Positions 9,091 through 18,219 of a DNA stretch of 64,000 nt are shown here, in pieces. The notes under the pieces are model-generated. The model ran no database searches and had not been told where the DNA came from. It worked only from the letters and a program-made list of their open reading frames with translations. The translations under genes and the position numbers were made by a program. How positions within the stretch are numbered: the first letter of the stretch is position 1; each line of letters opens with the position of its first letter. Source of the DNA: Burkholderia sp. Bp8992 (lineage in GTDB: Bacteria; Pseudomonadota; Gammaproteobacteria; Burkholderiales; Burkholderiaceae); contig NZ_QTQI01000005.1 in NCBI RefSeq assembly GCF_003853705.1, forward strand, positions 310,001 to 374,000, written 5' to 3'.

Positions 9091-10071
9091 ATGACCTTGG
9101 CAATTGGGGTGATCGGTGTCGGCGTAATGGGATCGGAGCACGCGCGCATTCTGCGTGAAGAGACGTCGGGTGCGGAGTTGGTCGCGGTCTGCGATGCCGA
9201 TGAAGGGCGCGCGCGGACCGTGGCGGGCGGCTCGAGAGTCTATACGGACCCGCGGGAGCTGATTCGCTCCGAGCATGTCGACGCCATTCTCGTTGCCGCA
9301 CCGGACACGCTGCACGGCGACCTCGTACTGCAGTGCATCGAGGCCGACAAGCCGGTTCTATGCGAGAAGCCGCTGGCCAGTACGGCGGCCGAGGCACTTA
9401 AGGTCGTCGACGCGGAAATTGCGAAGGGCCGAAGGCTGGTCCAGGTCGGTTATATGCGTCGTTTCGACCAACCGTTCATCGAGATGAAGCGTGCTGTCCG
9501 GGAGGGCGACATCGGCGCACCGGTTGTCGTGCACAACGTCCACCGAAATCCCATCGCGCCGGACTGGTTCAACGGCCCGATGTCCATCACCAATGCGTTC
9601 GTTCACGAAATCGATGCAAGCCGCTGGTTGCTCGATTCCGAACCTGTTGGCGCACGTGTCTACAGTGCTGGAAACGGCGATCCGCTGGTCGTCGTGATGG
9701 AAATGGCCGACGGCGTAATCGTGTCATCGGAGGTGTTCATGAATTGCCAGTATGGCTATCACGTGCACGTACAGGTCGTAGGGCGAAACGGAACGATCGA
9801 GACTGCTCCGCTCGGATGTGTTGGCAGGAATGCCGACGGCTACGGCATGACGGCCTATGCAAGTAACTGGATCGACCGGTTCAGGCCGGCTTATGTGAAG
9901 CAGCTCAATGAGTGGGTCCGATCGATCGGAACCGGCATGTCTAGTGGTGGCGCACATGCCTGGGACGGCTATGTCACGACGTCCGTCGCGGAGCAGATCG
10001 TCGTGGCAATGGGCCGCGGAACGTCAGTGACGTTCGCGACGGAGCGTTACCGTCCGACGATGTACGCGTAG
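9091..10071 (+). CDS. Gfo/Idh/MocA family oxidoreductase 2
   Basis: A 326-residue member: IGVIGVGVMGSEHARIL at the N-terminus, LCEKPLAST as the EKP motif, VGYMRRFDQPFIEMK in the linker, and FVHEIDASRWLL as the substrate-site helix with His and Asp. The MRRFD segment is shared with inositol-dehydrogenase-like proteins. The ATG at 9091 is preceded by GGAGGCAGGGG. A 216 bp gap to the previous gene contains no convincing ORF; the next gene follows 49 bp later. Probably cytoplasmic oxidation of a cyclitol or sugar, judged only from family. Confidence 0.87.
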   Translation: MTLAIGVIGVGVMGSEHARILREETSGAELVAVCDADEGRARTVAGGSRVYTDPRELIRSEHVDAILVAAPDTLHGDLVLQCIEADKPVLCEKPLASTAAEALKVVDAEIAKGRRLVQVGYMRRFDQPFIEMKRAVREGDIGAPVVVHNVHRNPIAPDWFNGPMSITNAFVHEIDASRWLLDSEPVGARVYSAGNGDPLVVVMEMADGVIVSSEVFMNCQYGYHVHVQVVGRNGTIETAPLGCVGRNADGYGMTAYASNWIDRFRPAYVKQLNEWVRSIGTGMSSGGAHAWDGYVTTSVAEQIVVAMGRGTSVTFATERYRPTMYA

Positions 10072-10120
10072 TCGTACCGATCCACGGAAATGAAGCGGTT
10101 TATGCGACTCGGAAGGAAAA

Positions 10121-11113
10121 ATGATCAGAATCGGCATTCTCGGATGTGGGCGCATTGGTCAGGTTCATGCACTGGGTATCAAGCAGATTCCGTCGGCGAC
10201 GCTGGTCGCGGTTGCAGACGTCGACGAGCGTGCCGCGGGCATCTGCGCCGACCGATTCGGGGCTGACGCACGCACAGCATCGGAAATTCTCGACGGGAAG
10301 GACATCGATGCGGTTGTGATCGCGACACCGTCGTCGACGCATTTCGATCTCGTTCACGCGGCAGTGGTCGCGCGAAAGGCCATTTTTTGCGAGAAGCCCA
10401 TCGACCTGTCGTCGGCTCGGGTAAGAGCATGCATGGAAGCCGTCGAGAACGTGGGGGTGCCTTTCATGACGGCGTTCAACCAGCGGTTCGACCCGCACTT
10501 CGGCGAGTTGGCACGCCGGGTACACGAGGGTGAAATCGGCGATGTCGAGACCATCGCGATCACGTCTCGCGATCCGGCGCCGCCGCCGCTGTCGTATCTG
10601 AAGACGTCCGGTGGCCTCTTTCGCGACATGATGATTCACGATTTCGACCTCGCACGATTTCTGTTGCGGGAAGATCCGGTGCGTGTGTTCGCCACCGGAT
10701 CGGTGCTGGTCGAGCCGTCCATCGAGGAGGTGGACGACGTGGACACGGCGGCAGTGATCCTGACGACGAGGTCGGGGCGGCTCTGCCAGATTTCGAATTC
10801 GCGCCGCTCGACCTACGGCTATGACCAGCGAATCGAAGTTCATGGGTCGCGCGGCATGCTGCGAGTCAAGAACGTGCACGAGTCTCAGGTTGAGCGTGCC
10901 ACGGAATCCGGGTTTGCCATGCCGGTCGCGCAGCCGTTCTTTCTCGAGCGCTTCGGTGCCGCCTATCTTGCCGAAATGCGCTACTTCGTCGAAACCTTGT
11001 CGGCAGGAAAAATGCCGCAACCGGACGCCAGCGACGGCCTGAAGGCCCAGCTGATTGCCGACGCGGCCACGCTTTCGTGGCAGCGCGGGCAGCCGGTGGA
11101 CATCGCCGGTTGA
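10121..11113 (+). CDS. Gfo/Idh/MocA family oxidoreductase 3, inositol 2-dehydrogenase-like
   Basis: A 330-residue protein and the best match of the five to myo-inositol 2-dehydrogenase (IolG). It has IGILGCGRIGQVHALGI, FCEKPIDLS, FNQRFDPHFGEL, TSRDPAPPPLSYLK and GGLFRDMMIHDFDLARF; the last two blocks are characteristic of IolG, and the Asp/His of MIHDFD are the catalytic residues. It is preceded by a GGAAGGA site. No other iol catabolic gene (iolB, C, D, E) lies in the window, so the true substrate may be a different cyclitol or a keto-sugar. Confidence 0.88.
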   Translation: MIRIGILGCGRIGQVHALGIKQIPSATLVAVADVDERAAGICADRFGADARTASEILDGKDIDAVVIATPSSTHFDLVHAAVVARKAIFCEKPIDLSSARVRACMEAVENVGVPFMTAFNQRFDPHFGELARRVHEGEIGDVETIAITSRDPAPPPLSYLKTSGGLFRDMMIHDFDLARFLLREDPVRVFATGSVLVEPSIEEVDDVDTAAVILTTRSGRLCQISNSRRSTYGYDQRIEVHGSRGMLRVKNVHESQVERATESGFAMPVAQPFFLERFGAAYLAEMRYFVETLSAGKMPQPDASDGLKAQLIADAATLSWQRGQPVDIAG

Positions 11114-11173
11114 TCGACACGGCCGGCACGGGAAAACCGGCCGGTCGCCATTTCATACATATCGGGTGCTTCC

Positions 11174-12139
11174 ATGAAGATCGGTATCGTCGGCCTCGGC
11201 AACGTCGCAGAGCTACACGTGACGGCTCTCGCGGAAATGGATCCGCAGTTGTTTTGCGGCGGCTGGAGTCGGACTTACAGCAAGGCGCTGGCATTCGTCG
11301 ACCGGTTCGGTGGGCGCGCATACGAAACCGTTGACGAACTGCTAGGCGACAAGGCGGTCGACGCGGTTGTCGTGTGCACGAATGCCGCGTCGCACTTCGA
11401 CATGGCCAGGCGTGCGCTACTGGCAGGAAAACACGTACTGCTCGAGAAGCCGTTGTGCGAGCAGGCGGCGCAGATTTGCGAGCTTGCGGAGATCGCACGT
11501 TCGCAATCGAGGATCTGCATGCCTTCCCACAATTACGTCTATGCAGAGAGCATGCGGCGACTGCACGCCCATGTCGCTTCCGGGAAAATGGGACGGATCG
11601 TCAGTTTCTGGGCGATCTACAACAAGCGGCATGACGCATCGATTGGCGCGCGGGATCTCACGATGCGCGAGCTGATGGTGCATCACGCGTACTGCATGCT
11701 GTACTTCGTCGGCCGTCCGTCGTCGGTATTCGCGACCGGTTCGAATGTGCACTTCGACGATCCGAATGCCGACGACCAGTTGATGATCACCGCGGAATAT
11801 CCGGACGGAACGATTGCGAATCTGTGGGGAAGTTTTTCAGCTGACGATCGTAGTCGCGATCCCTGGTCCGTCTATTTCAAGATCATCGGTTCCGACGGAA
11901 GCGGTGTCATCCCTTGGGATGTAACGAAGTTCGGCGCCGCGAGACTTCCGTTCTGGGATGACGCGACCTACTGGGACAGCTTTCTTCAGGTCGAAAGCTT
12001 CTTCGTGAACGAGTGCGTCGCGAAAGGCACGGCTCCGTTGTCGACGCTCGACGACGCATTTGACGCGGCCGCCGTTCTGGACGCGGCACGCCGGTCTCTG
12101 CGCGAGCGGAGCGTTGTGCCGGTCATCTACGGCTCTTGA
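11174..12139 (+). CDS. Gfo/Idh/MocA family oxidoreductase 4
   Basis: A 321-residue member with KIGIVGLGNVAELHVTAL and LLEKPLCEQ. The substrate-site helix reads LMVHHAYCMLYFV, so the usual Asp is replaced within a His-His-Ala sequence; this is the most divergent active site of the five. NYVYAESMRRLHAHV and GSFSADDRSRDPWSVYFK further set it apart. It starts 60 bp after the IolG-like gene and ends 19 bp before the fifth member, so it is part of the same transcript. Product and substrate are unknown. Confidence 0.84.
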   Translation: MKIGIVGLGNVAELHVTALAEMDPQLFCGGWSRTYSKALAFVDRFGGRAYETVDELLGDKAVDAVVVCTNAASHFDMARRALLAGKHVLLEKPLCEQAAQICELAEIARSQSRICMPSHNYVYAESMRRLHAHVASGKMGRIVSFWAIYNKRHDASIGARDLTMRELMVHHAYCMLYFVGRPSSVFATGSNVHFDDPNADDQLMITAEYPDGTIANLWGSFSADDRSRDPWSVYFKIIGSDGSGVIPWDVTKFGAARLPFWDDATYWDSFLQVESFFVNECVAKGTAPLSTLDDAFDAAAVLDAARRSLRERSVVPVIYGS

Positions 12140-12158
12140 GCCACACAGAGGCGCAAAC

Positions 12159-13232
12159 ATGATCAGATACGCTGTTGTAGGCGCTGGATGGATAGCGCAA
12201 GAGGCGTTCATGCCGGCCGTTGCTCAGACCGGAAATTCGACGATCGGCGCGTTGGTCTCCGGAAATCCTGATGGGGCGCGGAAGCTCGCGAGATTCCATG
12301 GTGTCGACACGATCGTCGGGTATGACGACTACGAGCGGATGCTGAACAGCAATGTCGTCGATGCCGTCTATATCGCGGTACCCAACCCACTTCACGCCGA
12401 TTACGCGATTCGCGCGGCGAGGGCCGGCAAGCACGTATTGGTTGAGAAGCCGATGGCGACCAACGTCGCGGATGCCGAGGCGATGATTGTGGCAGCAGCC
12501 GAGGCCGGCGTGTTGTTGAGCACCTGTTACCGCTTGCATCACGAGGCAGGGACGATCGCGGCACTGGAAGCGATCCGGGAAGGCCGCATCGGTGATCCGA
12601 AGTACTTCAGCGGGATGTTCGGATTTCAGTCCGCGACGGGCAATCACCGGCTGGACAGCAGGAACTGGGGCGGCCCGCTTCAGGACATCGGGATTTACTG
12701 CGTCAACGCGGCGCGGCATGTCTTCTCCGACGAACCTGTCGATGCGTCGGCGATCACGACGCGCCGGCCCGGAGATCCTCGCTTCTCGGACATCGACGAC
12801 GCCATTGCTGTCACGTTGCGCTTCCCTCGCGATCGAATCGCGCAGTTCTATTGCAGTTTTGGCACGGCGTCGATCGATATGTACAGGGTGCTGGGAACCG
12901 ATGGGGACCTGACCATGGAGCCCGGTTTCAGGTTAGAAACGCCGACGCGAATGGTACTGAACACGAAGGATGCTTCGGAGACGATGCATTTCCGGCACTG
13001 CGATCACTTCGGCGGGTTGATTCAGCAGTTCTCCGAATGCATTGAGAAACGCAGCAAACCTGCGTCAAGTGTCGAAGAGGGCCTGGCTGACCTGAGGGCC
13101 TTGCTGGCGATCGAGGCGTCTGCTCGCACGGGAACGGTGGTGTCCGTCGAACCGACGCGTTTCAGCCGCAGAAACCTGACGCTCGATGATGTGCGCGCCG
13201 TACCGAGAACGGAGAAGCGGCTGCTGCTGTAG
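12159..13232 (+). CDS. Gfo/Idh/MocA family oxidoreductase 5, glucose-fructose-oxidoreductase-like
   Basis: A 357-residue member starting MIRYAVVGAGWIAQEAF, with LVEKPMATN, the YRLHHEAGTIAALE segment and GGPLQDIGIYCVNAARHVF. The Tyr in DIGIYC replaces the His found in inositol dehydrogenases; this DxGIYC signature belongs to the glucose-fructose oxidoreductase/xylose dehydrogenase branch, which often uses tightly held NADP. The ATG at 12159 follows the stop of the fourth gene by 19 bp. It lacks an export signal, unlike periplasmic GFOR. Last gene of the run; a 591 bp gap follows. Confidence 0.86.
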   Translation: MIRYAVVGAGWIAQEAFMPAVAQTGNSTIGALVSGNPDGARKLARFHGVDTIVGYDDYERMLNSNVVDAVYIAVPNPLHADYAIRAARAGKHVLVEKPMATNVADAEAMIVAAAEAGVLLSTCYRLHHEAGTIAALEAIREGRIGDPKYFSGMFGFQSATGNHRLDSRNWGGPLQDIGIYCVNAARHVFSDEPVDASAITTRRPGDPRFSDIDDAIAVTLRFPRDRIAQFYCSFGTASIDMYRVLGTDGDLTMEPGFRLETPTRMVLNTKDASETMHFRHCDHFGGLIQQFSECIEKRSKPASSVEEGLADLRALLAIEASARTGTVVSVEPTRFSRRNLTLDDVRAVPRTEKRLLL

Positions 13233-13823
13233 GCGTTCAAGTCGGGAGAACTTGCGCGACATGCTGCCCGAGGCTCGCTCGGCGAACCTCGAATTCCTGT
13301 CGCGGATGCAGATCCGTGGCGCGAGACTTAGTTGTAGCCGAGGATCGATACCGACCGGAGATCGGGCCGATCGGGAACATTCGCCGCGATGGAAGACATC
13401 GGTTCACGCAGAAGGGCGGTGTACGGAGAGACGTTACGCTGGTCCGTGGCGGATACGTTTCGATGGTTCGTGCGGGTTATCGGGGCAGCGCTGTGAAGGG
13501 CGGTGCCGAGAACTTTCCGTGGCGTCATGGGGCGAGGGTCCAGATATATCCGTCGTTTCGAGATTCGCGGTTTGCCGAATGGCTTTCGCACTCTACGTCG
13601 TAAAGAAGGAATGCGAATAAATAATAGGATCGGAAATGATCTTGAGCCAACGAGAAATTCCGCACACAGCTGTCAACATTTTCCTGACAAGCGGAGACGA
13701 ACGTAGCGATGTTCGACGCCAATGCGCTGTCTTCGCCGTGTTGACTAGAGAAGATCGACGGGCGCAGGCAGGTGTTCTGTGGTGTGTGACGGGACGAAAC
13801 CCCGCATCCTCGATGGTGAGGCA
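13233..13823. other. intergenic region without a convincing gene
   Basis: About 590 bp between the fifth oxidoreductase and the LysR gene. Several short open frames cross it, but none has a good ribosome-binding site, a recognisable domain or Burkholderia-like codon use, and the base composition falls near 13600-13640 (AATAAATAATAGGATCGG). It may contain decayed sequence and the LysR promoter. I see no clear terminator hairpin. Confidence 0.4.
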
Positions 13824-14756
13824 ATGAATACACGCTTCCTGGAGACGTTCGTGATGCTCGCGCAACAAGGCAGCTTCCGGGCTACGGCGCGTCTTCTTCA
13901 TACTTCGCCCGCGACGATATCGACACGTATCAAGGCTTTGGAAGACGAGTTGAGGACCGAGCTCGTCGATCGAACGGCGGCGGATTTTCGTCTCACCCTG
14001 TCTGGGCAGAGCTTGTTGACGCTGGCGATGAACGTGGTAGACGCGACCCGTGCGCTCAAGAAGGCAGCCGGTCTCGATCTCGCATTACGCGGACCGATAC
14101 GTTTCGGCGTGATAGACACGATCGTTCACAGCTGGCTTTCCTTGTATGTGACGCAGTTGAGGGAGCGCGTCCCGGGCTTGGTGGTCGAGCTGACCGTAGA
14201 TTCGAGCCCGGCGCTGAACAAGAAAATCTTGCAGGGCGAGCTCGACCTGGCTGTCTGCGCGGAGGTCGTTGGTAGCGACAAGGTCACGTCGAGCAGGATT
14301 GCAAGCTATCCGGTTCGATGGATTGTCAGCCGAGAGCTGCTTTCCGGTTCGGACATGGATCCGGTTCGCCTCGCCCTGGCGCGGCCGATACTGACATTCG
14401 GAAGGGGCACGACGTCGCACCTGGCGGTGGAACGCATCGTCCGAACACTGGCCGGTGGAGCCGGCATCCCGGACGAGGCGATACGCATAACCTGTGCCTC
14501 TTCGGTCGCTGCGATCGTGCAATTGGTGCGTGATGGATACGGTGTCGGGGCAGTCCCGCACCTGTTCGTGCATGACGAACTGGAGAACGGGCGAATCGCC
14601 GAGTTCGCGCTGGAGCCGCAGCCGCCGGCGATCGACGTGTCGTTGTGCATGCCGGTCAATGCATCACCGGCCGTCGTGGCGGCAGCCGACGCGGCCCGGG
14701 AGGTGTGCGCCACATACTGCCGAGGAAAACCCGAGACGCTGATCCGGGCGGCGTGA
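13824..14756 (+). CDS. LysR family transcriptional regulator
   Basis: A 310-residue LysR regulator. The winged helix-turn-helix occupies residues 1-60 (RFLETFVMLAQQGSFRATAR followed by SPATISTRIKALEDEL), and the effector-binding domain runs from about 90, beginning GPIRFGVIDTIVHSW. The ATG at 13824 places the HTH at the very N-terminus as in the family; the open frame 45 nt upstream is not needed. It is read in the same direction as the oxidoreductase genes and lies 591 bp after them, rather than divergently. It may regulate that operon or the following module; no T-N11-A box could be assigned. Confidence 0.88.
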   Translation: MNTRFLETFVMLAQQGSFRATARLLHTSPATISTRIKALEDELRTELVDRTAADFRLTLSGQSLLTLAMNVVDATRALKKAAGLDLALRGPIRFGVIDTIVHSWLSLYVTQLRERVPGLVVELTVDSSPALNKKILQGELDLAVCAEVVGSDKVTSSRIASYPVRWIVSRELLSGSDMDPVRLALARPILTFGRGTTSHLAVERIVRTLAGGAGIPDEAIRITCASSVAAIVQLVRDGYGVGAVPHLFVHDELENGRIAEFALEPQPPAIDVSLCMPVNASPAVVAAADAAREVCATYCRGKPETLIRAA

Positions 14757-15020
14757 CTGATCATCCCGATTGCGGTCGGTCCGGCAGGGGGGTACCGGTT
14801 GACTTTCGGAATATGGTCGCCGGCGGGTATATGACTTCCCTAATATGATCTGGCGGCGCGTTACGGTAGGCTGTCGCAGTAGGTATCAGATGTTAGTCTG
14901 GTGCGAATTTCATGCTCTCCGCTCGTGAGGCTTGCGGTTTCGGTGCTGGCGCACCTGTCGGGCCGCTGATTTCGGGCGATCAGCGCTCGCGCTCATCCCT
15001 ACCGGCAAAGAGAATTGGCG

Positions 15021-15725
15021 ATGTTAGTCGAAGTCAGCAAATTCAGAGAATCCCAGGAGTTCGCTCTTCAGACCGTTAACTTTGCGCGGTCGATGCTCAA
15101 CTGTTCGGCAGCCGTGTTCACATGGCTCGATTCGCACGACCAGCTATTGCCGCACACCCAGATGGGATGGCCCGAAGAGACCATCAAGGACTATTACACG
15201 GTATTCGCGTCGGCCGATCCGCTGAACGTCTATCGTCTGATCAAACAGCGTGCGACCGTAGTGACCCTCAAAGGGGCAAAGCGCGACGACCAGCACTCCA
15301 GTTGGTCGGATTACCAGCGGAAGTACGGGCTCGTGGACGAAGTCGGGTTCCTGTTCTGGGCGGGAGATACGCCACTAGCGTGCCTCTCCGTCATCAAGAA
15401 GCAAGGCGATAGCCCGTTCTCGACTCCCGAACCCTTCGGACAGATGTACGACTACATGCAGCACAGCTTCTCGATGCTTGCATCCGTCAAGAAGGTCCAG
15501 GCAGACCAGGCGCTGAGAAACGAGTATTTCCTGACGGAGCGGGAGCTTGCAGTCGCGTCCCTGATGACCGCCGGCCTGTCCAACAAGGATATCGCCGAGA
15601 CACTGGGCATCGAGCTTGCCACGGTCAAGTCACATGTCATTCGAATCCTGGGCAAGCTGGGCATCGAGAGCCGAACCCAGCTTGCGGCATTCTCCGCCGA
15701 CCTGGGCACATCGACAACGAAATAG
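15021..15725 (+). CDS. LuxR-type transcriptional regulator, paralogue A
   Basis: A 234-residue regulator. The C-terminal LuxR/GerE helix-turn-helix spans about 170-225 (TERELAVASLMTAGLSNKDI then TVKSHVIRILGKLGI). The N-terminal ~150 residues form a sensor domain with VFTWLDSHDQLLPHTQMGW, IKDYYTVFASADPLN, VVTLKGAK and VGFLFWAG blocks, PAS/GAF-like in length. The ATG at 15021 is preferred over a TTG two codons upstream. A second protein of the same build is encoded on the minus strand at 21841-22539; the two share most of these blocks. It is probably the regulator of the neighbouring catabolic genes. The inducer is unknown, and the key residues of acyl-homoserine-lactone receptors could not be recognised. 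Confidence 0.83.
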   Translation: MLVEVSKFRESQEFALQTVNFARSMLNCSAAVFTWLDSHDQLLPHTQMGWPEETIKDYYTVFASADPLNVYRLIKQRATVVTLKGAKRDDQHSSWSDYQRKYGLVDEVGFLFWAGDTPLACLSVIKKQGDSPFSTPEPFGQMYDYMQHSFSMLASVKKVQADQALRNEYFLTERELAVASLMTAGLSNKDIAETLGIELATVKSHVIRILGKLGIESRTQLAAFSADLGTSTTK

Positions 15726-16235
15726 CCTGAGTGCACCGGGGCGGTGCGTTCGTCCTCGCCGCCGGTTGCATAAATGGAAATTTTTCTCATCCTTTGGATG
15801 GACGAACGGCGTCTTGGCCATACATACAATGGTTTCAAGGCCGCCGGACATCATCCAGACGGTCGTAACGCTCGCAATGGTTCACGCCTGTTGCGGTGCC
15901 TGACAGCTCACTTCATCGATCACGATCTTCAACCTTGAGGATGGTGCGCGTTACACATGGCTTGAGCGGCGTCCGGCTGTCAATTCGCATAACGAATTAA
16001 CTTACGATGCGTGACGGATGTTTGCCGAGTGCCGGTTGATTGTGGACCGTATTCGGTCCAGTTCGCTGAATTGATAGAAATTCGTGATCTGCATTCATCG
16101 AGAATCACAATTGGACCTCGTCTAATTGGCGCAAGACGATGCATGCACGCGAATCCTGGAAACAGAAAGCGCACGATTCGCCGGCTCAGTGAGCAGCGCA
16201 CGTGCTGGTTAAAGTGAAGTCAAGGAGACGTTTCG
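15726..16235. other. intergenic region, probable promoter area
   Basis: 510 bp between the LuxR-type gene and the SDR gene. It is A/T-richer than its surroundings, particularly around 15975-16110, consistent with a promoter and regulator-binding region for the downstream SDR/hydrolase/porin genes. No credible ORF or hairpin terminator was found. Confidence 0.4.
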
Positions 16236-17009
16236 GTGAATGATTATTCCGGCCGCGTGGTTGTCGTAACCGGTGCTGGTTCCGGCATGGGGCGAGCAAT
16301 GGTTCGCGAGTTCGTTTCGAGAGGGGCGAACGTAGCCGCACTCGACATCAATCTCAAGAATGCCGTTGCCACTGTCGAAGCGTTGGCGAATCCGTCGATG
16401 GCGTACGCACATCAAGTGGACGTCAGCGACCCGCGTAGCGTCGAGGCCGCTGTCAAGGCGGTGATCGAGCGTTGGGGGCACATCGATCTTCTGTGCAATA
16501 ACGCCGGCATTCTGGATGGACACGCGACGGCTCACGAGGTGAGCGTCGAAGAGTGGGACCGCGTCATCGCCGTTAACCTCACGGGACCGTTCCTGATGTC
16601 CCGAGCGGTCATTCCGCAGATGTTGAAGCAAGGCAAAGGGGCGATCGTGAACACTTCGTCCACCTCGGGCTTCAGTGCTGCGGGCGGCGGGACTGCCTAC
16701 ACGGCGTCCAAACACGGTGTGATCGGTCTGACTCGACAACTCACGTTCGAATACGGCGCGCGTGGCATTCGCGTCAATACGATTTGCCCGGGCGCAACCG
16801 CAACCCCGCTGGCGATGTCGGAGCACACGACGGCGAATTCGCCTGATATGGAGGCGGCCCTTCAGAAATTCCCGGCCCGCCGCTGGTGTCAGCCGGAAGA
16901 AATTGCCAAGCTCGCCGCGTATCTGGGCGGCGACGATGCCGACTTCGTGCATGGCAGCGAGTACGTGATGGACGGCGGCTGGCTTGCTGCTGCCCGGGAT
17001 CCCTTCTGA
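16236..17009 (+). CDS. SDR family NAD(P)-dependent oxidoreductase
   Basis: A 257-residue classical SDR. TGAGSGMG is at 12-19, NNAG at 88-91, the catalytic Ser at 141/142 in NTSSTSG and Tyr155-Lys159 in YTASK; a PG motif follows at CPGATATP. The GTG at 16236 is supported by AAGGAG at 16222-16227. Asp37 after beta-2 suggests NAD. Likely oxidation of an alcohol to a ketone in the cytoplasm. The alpha/beta hydrolase gene follows after 78 bp and a porin after that, making a small uptake-and-processing module behind the LuxR-type regulator. Confidence 0.88.
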   Translation: MNDYSGRVVVVTGAGSGMGRAMVREFVSRGANVAALDINLKNAVATVEALANPSMAYAHQVDVSDPRSVEAAVKAVIERWGHIDLLCNNAGILDGHATAHEVSVEEWDRVIAVNLTGPFLMSRAVIPQMLKQGKGAIVNTSSTSGFSAAGGGTAYTASKHGVIGLTRQLTFEYGARGIRVNTICPGATATPLAMSEHTTANSPDMEAALQKFPARRWCQPEEIAKLAAYLGGDDADFVHGSEYVMDGGWLAAARDPF

Positions 17010-17087
17010 GCGGGCGTTTGGCTACACGCGTGGCGCGGCGCAGGTACCCGCGCCTGCACATGTCGGTGGAACAACAGGAGCTTGTGA

Positions 17088-17972
17088 ATGTTTTCGAATC
17101 GTGAATGGCCGGAGACCGGCATCGAAGGTTTCAAGCGAGGCTTTCAGACGGTTGATGGCGTGCGGATGCATTATGTGAGCGGCGGCAAGGCGGACGGCGA
17201 CGTGCTGGTTCTGATTTGCGGTTTCCCTCAAAGCTGGTATGCATGGCGCAAGGTTTTGCCTCTGCTGGGGCATCGGTACCGTGTTATTGCCCCGGATCTT
17301 CCCGGGCAAGGTGACTCAGATCGTCCCGCGGGTACGCTCGACACGGCTAAGGCCGCCAGGCTCCTTCGTGGCCTGGTCGAGAAACTCGGTGTCGATCGAC
17401 ATGCACTTGTCGTACACGACATCGGCGGATGGGTCGGTTATCCCTATGCGGCGATGAATGGCGACAAGGTCACCGGCCTCGCGATCCTCGACACGGGTAT
17501 CCCGGGCATCAGTCTTCCGGATACGCTGCCGTGGGCTTCCGACGTTGCGTGGCGGACGTGGCACGTCGCATTCCACAACATCCCGGATCTTCCCGAAGCG
17601 CTCTTGGCCGGTCGCGAGCACATCTATCTCGAGTGGTATTTGCAACGGAAGGCGGCAAATCCGCAGGTGTTCTCCCAAGCGGACTTCGAGGAATACCATC
17701 GCGTGTTCCTGACGAATGGCCTGAAAGGTGGCCTCGCTTACTACCGTGCTATCTCGGTGTCTGCCGAGCAGAATCGCGAATTGAGCGCGAAGGGCAAGCT
17801 CAAGATGCCGGTTCTCGCGGTCCGTGCAGATCAGGGATCAATGCCCGACCTGGTCCCGCAGCTGCAGCAGGTCGCGGCGGACGTTCGCGGCACGATGGTC
17901 GCTTCCGGACACTACATCCCCGAAGAGGCGCCCGAGGCGCTTGCAAAGGAACTCGAGAGTTTCTTCGGCTAG
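17088..17972 (+). CDS. alpha/beta hydrolase, haloacetate dehalogenase/epoxide hydrolase type
   Basis: A 294-residue cytoplasmic alpha/beta hydrolase. The nucleophile is Asp111 in VVHDIGGWVGYPYA, which puts it in the epoxide hydrolase/haloalkane and haloacetate dehalogenase branch rather than among serine esterases. The oxyanion segment CGFPQSWYAW is at 44-53, DLPGQGDSDRP at 70-80, and the catalytic His is His275 in SGHYIPEEAPEAL. The usual first residue of HGFP is Cys here (CGFPQSW), a small deviation. It would hydrolyse a C-halogen or epoxide bond, or possibly an ester; the substrate is not known. Co-directional with the SDR 78 bp upstream. Confidence 0.85.
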   Translation: MFSNREWPETGIEGFKRGFQTVDGVRMHYVSGGKADGDVLVLICGFPQSWYAWRKVLPLLGHRYRVIAPDLPGQGDSDRPAGTLDTAKAARLLRGLVEKLGVDRHALVVHDIGGWVGYPYAAMNGDKVTGLAILDTGIPGISLPDTLPWASDVAWRTWHVAFHNIPDLPEALLAGREHIYLEWYLQRKAANPQVFSQADFEEYHRVFLTNGLKGGLAYYRAISVSAEQNRELSAKGKLKMPVLAVRADQGSMPDLVPQLQQVAADVRGTMVASGHYIPEEAPEALAKELESFFG

Positions 17973-18219
17973 TACGCGCGGACAAGCAGGTGCCGCTTCT
18001 GACGATCTGGCCAGCGTCTGGAGAAGTTCGTCGCCCAGTTCGAACGGGTATGGAGCGCGCTGCATGCTGCCGAGCGATGTCAGTGCGTCGCGGGCGCTGC
18101 GCTCTGCCCGATGAGAGATTGTCGATCTTGAGATGGAAACGGCTGGCATCGACGAAATTCGATGGTTCATTTAATTAGTATTCCGAGTGAAATTAACTTT
18201 GGTGATTTTTGGGGGGGAA

